Assembly (NCBI GenBank): GCA_031294825.1 | Contig: JAUMPM010000046.1 | Location: forward strand, 1 to 64,000 | DNA length: 64,000 nucleotides | Source: Collinsella sp. | GTDB lineage: Bacteria; Actinomycetota; Coriobacteriia; Coriobacteriales; Coriobacteriaceae | Direction: 5' to 3' | Part shown: positions 55,132 through 63,494 of the stretch, one piece after another | Layout: each line of letters begins with the position of its first letter | Numbering within the stretch: the first letter of the stretch is position 1 | Notes under the pieces: model-generated | The model's database searches: none | What the model was told of the DNA's origin: nothing | The model's input: only the letters and a program-made list of their open reading frames with translations | Made by a program: the position numbers and the translations under genes

Positions 55132-56121
55132 CTATGCTTGAGCGGCCAGTTCGGCCTTAGCTTTCTTCAACATGGCGTCGAGATCCTCAGAGGAATCCGA
55201 AGGAACCTTGCGGACCTCGAACTTGACGCCCTTGGCCTTGAGGGCCTCGAGAGTCTTGACGTCGTCATCGCCCATGGCGACGGCGTTGGTGACGACGACC
55301 TTGCCCTTGGAGTGAGCCATGGAACCGATGTTGACTTCCTTGATGTCGACGCCGGCCTCGATGGCCTTGAGCAGATCCTGCGGGTTCTCAAAGAGCAGCA
55401 TGGCCTTGGTGTCACCAAAGCGCGTGTCCTTGACGACCTCGGCCATCTTCTTGATGGGCACGACGTTGGCATGGACTCCCGGAGGGGCAGCCTGCTCGAT
55501 CATGGTCTTGCGGAGCTCGTCGTGAGCAACGCCGTCGGAAACCACGATGATGCGGTTGGGGTTGATCTGCTTGGTCCACGTGGTGGCCACCTGGCCATGA
55601 AGCAGACGGGTGTCGATACGGACGTGGGCAATCTTGATGTGCCCATCGCCGATGACCGTTCCCGGAGGGATGGCGCCTGCAGGAGCAGCGGCGGCCGCAG
55701 CCGGCTTCTTCTCCTCGGGCTCCAGAGACTCGGGCTTGACGCGCACGCCAGCCTTAGCCTCAGTCACGAGATGTTTTGCGATCGCATGTGCAGTGTTCTT
55801 TGCGTCAAAGCGCTGCGAATATGCCTCGATGAGCATAGGCAGGTTGACACCGGTGACGATAGCCCAGGAATCGTGGCCCTCGATGAGCCCGCTGATCTGG
55901 TTGAACGGCGTGCCGCCCCACAGATCGACGAGGAAGAGCACCTGCTCCTGGTCTTCGAAGGAAGCGATTGCTTCCTCGACCTTGGCACGGAAGTCGTCGG
56001 GGCCCATGCTCGGCTCGAGCGAGACCACGGCAACAGACGGCTGATCGCCAAAGACCATCGAGCCCGTCTGCTTGATTCCAGCTGCCAAGTCCCCGTGGCT
56101 AGCAAGAACAATACTTACCAT
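55132..56121 (-). CDS. PTS mannose-family EIIAB
   Basis: A 329-residue two-domain enzyme. EIIA (1-125): phosphohistidine H9 in LASHGDLAAG, then LVDLWGGTPFN. A Pro/Ala linker (about 128-155) leads to EIIB (160-329) with phosphohistidine H175 in RIDTRLLHGQVAT. It relays phosphate from HPr to the incoming sugar. Start at 56121 has AGGAGG seven bases upstream; the GTG at 56124 is less likely. First gene of the EIIAB-EIIC-EIID-DUF956 operon; a perfect TATAAT-like sequence lies about 70 bases upstream on the minus strand, without a good -35. Confidence 0.95.
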   Translation of the reverse strand: MVSIVLASHGDLAAGIKQTGSMVFGDQPSVAVVSLEPSMGPDDFRAKVEEAIASFEDQEQVLFLVDLWGGTPFNQISGLIEGHDSWAIVTGVNLPMLIEAYSQRFDAKNTAHAIAKHLVTEAKAGVRVKPESLEPEEKKPAAAAAAPAGAIPPGTVIGDGHIKIAHVRIDTRLLHGQVATTWTKQINPNRIIVVSDGVAHDELRKTMIEQAAPPGVHANVVPIKKMAEVVKDTRFGDTKAMLLFENPQDLLKAIEAGVDIKEVNIGSMAHSKGKVVVTNAVAMGDDDVKTLEALKAKGVKFEVRKVPSDSSEDLDAMLKKAKAELAAQA

Positions 56122-56525
56122 CACATAACCTCCTTTTTGTCTACGTATTTCCTACACGACATGAAAGGAGTATACCTGTTTGGATTGTGGAATTATAGCT
56201 AAATTCGCAAAAGGTTGGATTATTTGTTTAAACGTCTATGTTTGTTACAAATTGATTACTTTACTGCTTTTTGACTCATTACACGCCAAGGCGTCGCACA
56301 TCAAGCCATGCATTTTACAGATACAAACAGGCTGTTCATTAATATCGATTTTGGCAAGCGCGAATGCGCTTGTACTGCCGTTTTTTTGTTTAAACAGACA
56401 TAACTTGACTATTTTCGTGACTTATGGTCTATGAAACCACTCAAAATAGTTGCGGTGGAATAGTTCTTGTTTAAGAGCCAGAAGGCTGGATTTAGGAACT
56501 ATTTCACCGCAACTTATAGGGAATC
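56122..56525. other. AT-rich upstream region of the mannose PTS operon
   Basis: Clearly richer in A and T than its surroundings up to 56440. It should carry the promoter of the mannose PTS (TATAAT on the minus strand near 56192-56197) and perhaps catabolite control sites; I could not identify a cre. The last part is the palindromic repeat at 56448-56514. No supported gene. Confidence 0.4.
56448..56514. repeat. Palindromic repeat, copy 2
   Basis: AGTTGCGGTGGAATAGTTC (56448-56466) and GAACTATTTCACCGCAACT (56496-56514) pair with one mismatch around a 29-base loop. Same element as 52761-52829; it ends 12 bases after the hypA stop. Confidence 0.85.
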
Positions 56526-56954
56526 CTAGGCGATGTGGAGGGGGTTGGCGGCGTCGACGGCATCGGGGGCGTCGGAGAGGCCATCAGGAGCAGCGCCTGC
56601 CGGGTCCTCGTCGGGGGTCTCGATCTGTTTGATCATGACCTCTTGGCCCTGCAGCAAATAGGTCTCGCCGCTACCGCAATGGGGACAGGTCTTGCCGTGC
56701 TCGACCGTCGCGTAGTCGCAGCCGCACGCCTCGCAACGTGTCACGGCCTCGACGGGCTCCACGATAAGCTCCGCACCCTGCGCGATAGGCTTTTTATCTG
56801 CTGCCCAGCGCCAAGCGTCGAGCAGCAAGTCGGGAACGACGCCCGAGACCTCGCCCAACAGCAACGTCACGCTCGAAACGCGACGCACGCCATGAGCGCG
56901 CGCCACATTCTCAACATCGCGAATAATGTGATAGACGATTCCGAGCTCGTGCAC
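56526..56954 (-). CDS. hypA: Hydrogenase nickel incorporation protein HypA
   Basis: A 142-residue nickel metallochaperone. It starts M-H2-E3 (nickel-binding N-terminus) and has the zinc-binding cysteines C74, C77, C90 and C93. The C-terminal tail after residue 115 is a longer, Asp/Ala/Pro-rich extension than usual. It delivers nickel to [NiFe] hydrogenase or another nickel enzyme. No hypB-F or hydrogenase subunit is in the window; it follows the large oxidoreductase by 34 bases on the same strand, suggesting co-transcription with that enzyme. Confidence 0.92.
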   Translation of the reverse strand: MHELGIVYHIIRDVENVARAHGVRRVSSVTLLLGEVSGVVPDLLLDAWRWAADKKPIAQGAELIVEPVEAVTRCEACGCDYATVEHGKTCPHCGSGETYLLQGQEVMIKQIETPDEDPAGAAPDGLSDAPDAVDAANPLHIA

Positions 56955-56988
56955 TATTTTTTCCTTCCGTCGTTCCCGTTATGACTAC

Positions 56989-59766
56989 TTACTTGCGACC
57001 GAACTTGATCTTGATGGCGCGCTTGAGCGCGTACTTGCCAAGGCTTGGGAGCTTTTGCTCGTATTTGATCATCGTGGAGCACTCGGGGCGGTCGCGATCC
57101 AGATGGATGGCGTCGAACGCGCACTTGGTGGTGCACAGGCCGCAGCCGATGCACTTGTTAGGGTCGACGATCGAGGCGCCGCAGCCCAGGCAGCGGGCGG
57201 TCTCGGCGCGCACCTGCTCCTCGGTAAAGGTCTCAACATACTCGCTAAACGGCGCAGCCTTCTCGCGTTCGCGGTCCACATGCGCAACCTCGCGGCTCGC
57301 GTTGTCGTAGCTCTCGAGCACAACGTCGTCGCGGTCGAGCGCGGTGTAGCGGCGCTGATTGCGGCCGATGGTGAGCGTGGAGCCCGGCTGCACAAAGCGA
57401 TGGATGGACACCGCGGCCTCGTGGCCGGCGGCGATAGCGTCGATGGCAAAGCTGGGGCCGGTGTAGACGTCGCCGCCCACAAAGATGTCGGGTTCGGCGG
57501 TCTGGTAAGTCTGGGGATCGGCAAGAGCACCCTGGCCGCGGCCGAGCTCCACCTTGGAGCCAGCCAGCAGGTCGCCCCACACAATGGACTGGCCAATCGA
57601 CATGACGACACGGTCGGCATCGACACGGCGCAGATCGTTCTCGTCGTACTCGGGCGCAAAACGGCCCTCGTCATCGTAGACGCGCGTGCAGCGCTTGAAG
57701 GTGATACCGCACACACGACCGGCCTCGTCCAGGTGAATCTCCTTGGGGCCCCAGCCGCAGCTGATGTGAGCGCCGTCCTCAACGGCCTCGCGACGCTCCT
57801 CCTCGCTGGCGGGCATCTGGGCCTCGCTCTCCAGGCAGAACATCTCAACATGCTCAGAGCCCAGACGGCAGGCGTTGCGGGCAACGTCGATGGCCACGTT
57901 GCCGCCGCCCACCACAATGGTGCGGCCGGACAGGGTATCGATCTTGCCGCTGTTAACCTCGCGAAGGAAGTCGACGGCCACGGTCACGTCCTCGGCATCC
58001 TCGCCCGGAATGCCGGCAAGGCGGCCGCCCTGGCAGCCAATGGCAACGTAGAAGGCCTTAAAGCCCTGCGCGCGCAGCTCGTCGAGCGTCACGTCGCGAC
58101 CGACTTCCACGCCATAGCGGAACTCGGCACCCATCAGGCGAATGACCTCGACCTCGGCCTCAATGACGTCCTTCTGCAGCTTAAAGCTGGGAATGCCGTA
58201 GGTGAGCATGCCGCCCGGGCGCTCGTTCTTCTCGAACACGACAGGTTTGTAGCCCTTCTCGGCCAGGTAGAAAGCGCAGGACAGGCCGGCCGGACCGGCA
58301 CCGATGATGGCGATCTTCTGGTCGAAGCCGCCGGCACGCGTCGGGGTCACCACAGGTGGGACATAGCGGGTCGCGGCATCCAGATCGCGCTGGGCGATGA
58401 ACTTCTTGACCTCGTCGATAGCCACGGCGGCGTCCACACGGCCGCGAGTGCAGGCATCCTCACAGCGGCGGTTGCACACACGGCCGCAGATAGCGGGCAG
58501 CGGGTTCTCGCGCTTAATGAGTGCTAGGGCCTCGTCATAGCGACCCTGAGCCGCGAGCTTCAAATAGCCCTGAACGGCGACATGCGCGGGGCAGGCCGTC
58601 TTGCAGGGAGCGGTGCCGGACTCATGCGTCTCGATGCGGTTGTCGTTGCGGTAGTTGGGCGACCACTTGGTGTGGTCCCACTTGGTGGCATCGGGCAGCT
58701 CCTGGCGCGGATACTCGGGCACCTGTCCGCCGGCCTTTTTGCTGCAGAGCTTCTGGCCCAGCTTGGCGGCGCCGGCCGGACACACCTCGACGCAGCGACC
58801 GCAGGCCACGCACTTGTCCTTCTCGACCTTAGCGACATAGGCCGAGCGCGACAGGTTGGGCGTGTTGAACAGCTGCGAGGTGCGCAGGGCGTAGCACACG
58901 TTGACGTTGCAGTTGCAGATGGCGAAGATCTTGTTCTCGCCGTCGATATTAGTGATCTGGTGCACAAAGCCGTTGTCCTCGGCCTGACGCAAGATGTCGT
59001 AAACCTCGTCGCGGGTCACGTAATGGCCACGATCGGTCTCAACCACGTAGTCGGCCATATCGCCCACGGCGATGCACCAATCGGCCGGGTCGTCGGCGCA
59101 GCCCTCACCCATCACGCGACGGCTCGCGCGGCAGCTGCAGGTGCTGGCGGCATATTTGCCATCGTATTTTTCGAGCCAATGCTCAATATGCTCGATCGGC
59201 ACCGACGTGCTCGCGGCATCGATAGCCTTCTCGACCGGAATGACATGCATGCCGATGCCGGCACCACCGGGCGGCACCATCGGCGTGGCCTTGGACAGCG
59301 GTCCCTTGGACGCCTGCTCAAAGAACTTAGCATAGACCGGGTGCTCCTCGAGCTGGCTCACGCGCATGTTGAGGAACTCGGCGGAACCCGGCACCAGCAT
59401 GGGCAGCACCCACTGCTTGGCGCGCTCGGGGTTTTCCCAGTTGTACTCGAGCAGACCCGTGTAGCTCATGTCGTCGAGCATCTTCTCGATATCGGCTTCG
59501 GGCATGCCGGTGAGCTTGACCATCTCGGGCAGCGTATAGGGACGGCGCATCTTCATCTTGCAGAGCACTTCGGCCTGCTCGTCGGTTGCGGCCTCGGCAA
59601 ACGACCAGTACTCGTAGCCCAGCAGTTCATCGCGATGCAGCAGACGGTTGGTGCAGTGCTCGCACAGCTTGACGATGGCCTCGCGCGGATGATCCGGCAG
59701 CGGCGGCACGAACTCCGAACCGATGTCGGGCTCGGTGTAACTAATCCCCGGTCCGTTGAGAATCAT
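56989..59766 (-). CDS. Large multi-domain Fe-S/FAD oxidoreductase (GltD-like core)
   Basis: A 925-residue protein. Residues 1-300: an unfamiliar N-terminal region with a winged-helix-like part (YTLPEMVKLTGMPEADIEKML) and cysteine groups (CEHCTNR, CSCRASRR, CNCNVNVC). About 300-330: a [4Fe-4S] ferredoxin motif CVACGRCVEVCP. About 380-860: glutamate synthase small-subunit-like part with N-terminal Fe-S cysteines (CKTACPAH, CGRVCNRRCEDAC), FAD motif IIGAGPAGLSCA and NAD(P) motif VVGGGNVAIDVA. C-terminus: CLGCG and CIGCGLCTTKC. It likely moves electrons between NAD(P)H and ferredoxin or a partner enzyme. Start 59766 follows AGAAGGG. Divergent from the TetR gene. Confidence 0.82.
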   Translation of the reverse strand: MILNGPGISYTEPDIGSEFVPPLPDHPREAIVKLCEHCTNRLLHRDELLGYEYWSFAEAATDEQAEVLCKMKMRRPYTLPEMVKLTGMPEADIEKMLDDMSYTGLLEYNWENPERAKQWVLPMLVPGSAEFLNMRVSQLEEHPVYAKFFEQASKGPLSKATPMVPPGGAGIGMHVIPVEKAIDAASTSVPIEHIEHWLEKYDGKYAASTCSCRASRRVMGEGCADDPADWCIAVGDMADYVVETDRGHYVTRDEVYDILRQAEDNGFVHQITNIDGENKIFAICNCNVNVCYALRTSQLFNTPNLSRSAYVAKVEKDKCVACGRCVEVCPAGAAKLGQKLCSKKAGGQVPEYPRQELPDATKWDHTKWSPNYRNDNRIETHESGTAPCKTACPAHVAVQGYLKLAAQGRYDEALALIKRENPLPAICGRVCNRRCEDACTRGRVDAAVAIDEVKKFIAQRDLDAATRYVPPVVTPTRAGGFDQKIAIIGAGPAGLSCAFYLAEKGYKPVVFEKNERPGGMLTYGIPSFKLQKDVIEAEVEVIRLMGAEFRYGVEVGRDVTLDELRAQGFKAFYVAIGCQGGRLAGIPGEDAEDVTVAVDFLREVNSGKIDTLSGRTIVVGGGNVAIDVARNACRLGSEHVEMFCLESEAQMPASEEERREAVEDGAHISCGWGPKEIHLDEAGRVCGITFKRCTRVYDDEGRFAPEYDENDLRRVDADRVVMSIGQSIVWGDLLAGSKVELGRGQGALADPQTYQTAEPDIFVGGDVYTGPSFAIDAIAAGHEAAVSIHRFVQPGSTLTIGRNQRRYTALDRDDVVLESYDNASREVAHVDREREKAAPFSEYVETFTEEQVRAETARCLGCGASIVDPNKCIGCGLCTTKCAFDAIHLDRDRPECSTMIKYEQKLPSLGKYALKRAIKIKFGRK

Positions 59767-59858
59767 GGTTGTCCCTTCTCTTGCCGCAGCCCGACGAGGC
59801 CGCAGCGCCCCTCTTTTTTTGCAGGCCGGGCATGCCCCATGCCGTTCACCCGCCATTG

Positions 59859-59896
59859 TTGACATTGTGTCAAAAATAGTATTGACGAACCGTCAA
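59859..59896. promoter_or_regulatory. Two operator-like palindromes between oxidoreductase and TetR genes
   Basis: TTGACATTGTGTCAA (59859-59873) and TTGACGAACCGTCAA (59882-59896) are related palindromes with six-base arms and three-base centres, 23 bases centre to centre (about two helical turns). They lie midway between the divergent start codons (59766 and 59955), where a TetR-type repressor would control both genes. Confidence 0.65.
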
Positions 59897-59954
59897 CAAT
59901 ATTCAAGACTGTTAGGCGAACGGTCAGGCAAAAGAGGATGAAAGGCGTCAAAAC

Positions 59955-60617
59955 ATGGGCAACAACACAGCAGGTACCTCTGTGGTCGATGCCGTCCCCG
60001 CATCCGATAGCGCGGCAAAGCGCCTGACGGGCGACGAACGCCGTCGCGAGATCCTCGATGCCGTGCGCACCGTAAGCTCCGAGCTGGGCGTGTCCCACCT
60101 ATCGGTATCGGCCGTGACCAAGCGAGCCGGCTGCACGCGTCCATTGTTCTACCACTACTTCGCCGACATGGACGCCGCCGTCACCGCCGTCATGGACGAG
60201 GCAATCGACGGTTTTATCTCCGAGCTCGAGCAGTGGAACGCCGACCGCACCGTCGGCGATATCGAGGGCGCGCTCGACACCGTCGCCCCGCTCTTTAAGC
60301 GCCTGGTCGCCAGCGGCCACGAGCTGCCGAGCACGCTCACCTCGAGCAGCGGCGCGCTCTACGGCGGCTTTTTGCACAACGTGGTCCAGCGCGTGGCGCA
60401 GTATATCTGCGACACCACCGTGGTGGATTTTGTCGCCCATCATGAGCTACGCATCGACCATGTCTACGAGACGTTCTACACCCTCATCATGGGTCTTTTG
60501 ATGTACATCCGCACGCACCCCGATGTGCCCGACGAGACGGTCAAGGAAATCATCGCCTCGACACTCCACATCGAGGGCTATACCGCCAAGTATCCGGAGC
60601 GCAAGCCCCAGAACTGA
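59955..60617 (+). CDS. TetR-family transcriptional regulator
   Basis: A 220-residue regulator. The N-terminal 20 residues are a disordered leader; the HTH (about 25-70) reads REILDAVRTVSSELGVSHLSVSAVTKRAGCTRPLFYHYFADMDAAV, cited here as the segment 30-76, and fits the TetR pattern. The C-terminal ligand domain is helical and not assigned. ATG 59955 has AGAGGATG further upstream. It is divergent from the oxidoreductase-hypA operon and just before the DUF5692-like gene. It likely binds the palindromes at 59859-59896 and so controls itself and both sides. Confidence 0.9.
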   Translation: MGNNTAGTSVVDAVPASDSAAKRLTGDERRREILDAVRTVSSELGVSHLSVSAVTKRAGCTRPLFYHYFADMDAAVTAVMDEAIDGFISELEQWNADRTVGDIEGALDTVAPLFKRLVASGHELPSTLTSSSGALYGGFLHNVVQRVAQYICDTTVVDFVAHHELRIDHVYETFYTLIMGLLMYIRTHPDVPDETVKEIIASTLHIEGYTAKYPERKPQN

Positions 60618-60680
60618 CGACATTTGGCCAAACTGTCCGCGATCAGAAGAGGGGCCGCGGGCGTGTGAAAGGAGAGCAGC

Positions 60681-61688
60681 ATGCTGTTCGATGTTTGGGG
60701 TAGCGATACCCTTATCCACTGGGCCGGCTGGGCCATGGTCTTTATCGGCCTGATCGTGCTCAACGAGGTCGGCCGCCGCACCAAGCTCGGCGCGGCAATC
60801 ATCTTTGGCGTGGCTCCGCTGGCCATGACCATCTACTGCGTCGCCATCGCCGTGGGCGTTTCGCAGGGCGCCGAGTGGGCGCTCACCAACCCCACCCATG
60901 TGTACCAGAACAGCTGGTTCCACTACGCCAAGGTATACGCGGCGCTCGCCGGTTGCTGGGGCTTCATTGCCATTAAGTACCAGTGGGGCAAGATCGGCAA
61001 GGCGCATTGGTTCCGCGCATGGCCGTTTGTGATCGTCGCCATCAACATCATGATTGCCGTCGTGTCCGACTTTGAGAGCGCCTATCACTTCTTTGTCCTG
61101 GGCCAGTCCACCTGGGTCACCTCCGAAGGTGCTACGCAGCTGGCCGGCTGGAACAACGTGTTCAACGGCATCGCCGGTATTATCAACATCTTCTGCATGA
61201 CCGGTTGGTGGAGCGTCTACGCCTCCGAGGATCAGACCGACATGCTGTGGCCCGATATGACCTGGGTCTACATCATCGCCTACGATATCTGGAACTTCTG
61301 CTACACCTACAACTGCCTGCCCACCCACTCCTGGTTCTGCGGCTTTGCGCTGCTGCTGGCGCCCACCGTCGCCGCCTTTATCTGGAACAAGGGCGGCTGG
61401 ATCCAGAACCGCGCCTTTACGCTTGCTATTTGGTGCATGTTTGCCCAGGTGTTCCCGTACTTCCAGGAGGAGTCCATCTTTGTGACCCACTCCACGCTCG
61501 ACCCCGGCGCCGCTACCGCGGTCTCGATTGCCGCGCTGGTCGCCAACGTCGCCGCGATCATCTACATCGCCTACCGCGCCAAGAAGCTCGGCCGCAATCC
61601 CTACAAGCAGGATGTCTTTGAGGGCACCAGCGATTGGGAGAAGGCCACCGCTCGTCGCGCCAAGGTCGATTACGCGCACGCCGAGTAA
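60681..61688 (+). CDS. DUF5692-like polytopic membrane protein
   Basis: A 335-residue integral membrane protein with about nine TM segments rich in tryptophan and aromatic residues (for example the WAGWAMVFIGLIVLN and WVYIIAYDIWNFCYTYN stretches). It resembles DUF5692, a family of unknown function in Coriobacteriia; the call is from memory. AAGGAG six bases before the ATG. It is 63 bases after the TetR gene on the same strand and probably in its regulon. Ends before a terminator at 61756. Confidence 0.65.
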   Translation: MLFDVWGSDTLIHWAGWAMVFIGLIVLNEVGRRTKLGAAIIFGVAPLAMTIYCVAIAVGVSQGAEWALTNPTHVYQNSWFHYAKVYAALAGCWGFIAIKYQWGKIGKAHWFRAWPFVIVAINIMIAVVSDFESAYHFFVLGQSTWVTSEGATQLAGWNNVFNGIAGIINIFCMTGWWSVYASEDQTDMLWPDMTWVYIIAYDIWNFCYTYNCLPTHSWFCGFALLLAPTVAAFIWNKGGWIQNRAFTLAIWCMFAQVFPYFQEESIFVTHSTLDPGAATAVSIAALVANVAAIIYIAYRAKKLGRNPYKQDVFEGTSDWEKATARRAKVDYAHAE

Positions 61689-61755
61689 CATGTTGGTCGC
61701 TGTTGGCGCCTGGGCATAGGCCCGCCCGCCAGGTTTTTCATCCAATGCCTCGCAG

Positions 61756-61796
61756 AGCCCCCGGAAAGCGTTTCGCTCGCTTTTCGGGGGCTTTTG
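61756..61796 (+). terminator. Rho-independent terminator
   Basis: A 15-bp stem (61756-61770 with 61778-61792, one G-T pair) followed by CTTTTG. It closes the TetR/DUF5692 transcript. Confidence 0.88.
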
Positions 61797-61924
61797 TCGT
61801 TGCGTCTCTATTCATCTATTCAAAAACATGCGCATATATAAAATCGGATTTCAAATCATGAGGCGGCTCTATGGGGTCCCGTTTTTGGGTACAGTGTTGT
61901 CCCGATATTGAGCTTGGGGGATGT

Positions 61925-63421
61925 ATGAATGATGAGACGATGGGCCAAGAGGATGCGGCCCAAGATGCAGAAGCGTGTGCCGAGGCCCTGGAGAGCCTAG
62001 ACCGGATTTCGCTTGACGATGTTGCGTTTGACGATTCGAGCGTTGGTGTGCAGGATGAGCCGGAAATCGAGGCGCAGCCCGATGATCAGGATACAGGCGA
62101 CGTTGAGCCTGCCGAGGATGAGGCAGATCACGAAGACACCGAAAGCGAGGCCGACGACCAGCCCGGATCCGACACGAGCGAGGAAACCATCTTGCTCGAC
62201 AACTTGCCGGCCGAAGATTCGCTGACCCGCGAGCTCCCTGGCTTAGGCTCTGCGCCTGCCGTGGACGAGACCATCGCCATGGGCGATATTCCCCTACCGT
62301 CCGTTCCTTCGGCACGCGAAGCCGAGGTTCGTCACCGTAAGATGTCGCCCAAGCGCCGCAACCTGATGGTGGCAGGCGTCGTAGCCGTCGCGCTTGTCGC
62401 CGGCGGCGCAGGCTATGCTGCCTGGAACGGATATCAACAAGAGCAGGCTGCCACTGTCGCCGCCAATGCCCACACGATGATGTCAGTGCAGATTGGCGTG
62501 CAGGCCGCGGGCCTCGACTGTTCCACTGGCTCAAAGATCCCCGTGCAGGTGAGTGGCCAGGACTCCGACGGCTCTTCTGTGAGCGAAACACTCTACGTTG
62601 ACGAGCACGGCCGCGGCATCAAACTGCTGCCCGGCGATTACACGCTCTCCATCGCCGCCTCCCCCATCGCGGCCGACGGCACCATCTATACCGTCCCGAC
62701 CACCAAGACGCAGGTCGCCGTTAAGAGCGATGGACAGGATTTAAGTGCCCAGGCCACCTTTAAGCTCAAGGTGCCTTCGGCCGACACGGTGACTGACGAC
62801 CAGATCGATGCCGCCGCCAAGTATGCCGAGGAAGGCGGTGCGAGCTCCGCCGCGGCCGCCAAGATACTTCAGCAGGCGGCAACCGCGCGGCGCGACGCCG
62901 CCGTCAATGCCGTGAGCGCGAGCGAAGCGCAGGCCGCGCGCGATGCCGATGCTCGGCATAAGGCAACGGACCTGTATCAGCTCGATATTCCGGTTGAGTG
63001 GTATGGCAAGGTCGCAACCTGGCAAAACGGCAACACGCTGTGCATTTATCTGGACGGCGACAGCGATACGCCGATCGTGACGCTCGTCGCGGTGCGCGAG
63101 GGCGAGAGCTTTACGCCCGATGAGGGCGATACGGTTTTGGGTGCGGCCAATCTGGGCAACGGTTATACCGTCTACGCCAGCGGCCCCGTCTATCCGTACG
63201 TGGTGCCCCAGACCATCAACGGACAGACGCAGAACCCCGTGTCAACCTACCCCATGGACACGGCCATTGAGCTTGTCGAGCTTACGACCGGCAACCGCTA
63301 TACCTATAGCCAGATCAAAAACGTGCTGGTCGGCAAAGACGGCAAGGCCGACGCCGCCGCCAAACTCGAGACCGGCTACCTCGCCCAGATTCTGATGCCG
63401 AGTATCAAAGCCCAGGACTAG
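61925..63421 (+). CDS. Single-TM protein with acidic N-terminus; possible kinase substrate
   Basis: A 498-residue protein of unknown function. Residues 1-140 are very acidic and disordered, with two (D/E)ETI motifs (SEETILLDN near 85-93 and VDETIAMGD near 113-121) resembling threonine sites that PknB-type kinases phosphorylate for FHA binding. A basic patch and TM helix follow (about 143-168), then an extracytoplasmic part with an Ala-rich helix (near 310-350) and a beta-rich C-terminal domain. ATG 61925 is preceded by GGGGGATG. The kinase-substrate idea is inference. Confidence 0.6.
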   Translation: MNDETMGQEDAAQDAEACAEALESLDRISLDDVAFDDSSVGVQDEPEIEAQPDDQDTGDVEPAEDEADHEDTESEADDQPGSDTSEETILLDNLPAEDSLTRELPGLGSAPAVDETIAMGDIPLPSVPSAREAEVRHRKMSPKRRNLMVAGVVAVALVAGGAGYAAWNGYQQEQAATVAANAHTMMSVQIGVQAAGLDCSTGSKIPVQVSGQDSDGSSVSETLYVDEHGRGIKLLPGDYTLSIAASPIAADGTIYTVPTTKTQVAVKSDGQDLSAQATFKLKVPSADTVTDDQIDAAAKYAEEGGASSAAAAKILQQAATARRDAAVNAVSASEAQAARDADARHKATDLYQLDIPVEWYGKVATWQNGNTLCIYLDGDSDTPIVTLVAVREGESFTPDEGDTVLGAANLGNGYTVYASGPVYPYVVPQTINGQTQNPVSTYPMDTAIELVELTTGNRYTYSQIKNVLVGKDGKADAAAKLETGYLAQILMPSIKAQD

Positions 63422-63494
63422 CCTGGCGCAGCAAGGTGCTTCCCAACCGTGATGAGGGAGCCAGGAGGTCCTGACCCCACAGGTCCATAGATGA

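Noticed and set aside
56180..56434. An 84-codon frame upstream of the mannose PTS
   Set aside because: AT-rich DNA, no ribosome binding site, cysteine/isoleucine-rich random-looking product.
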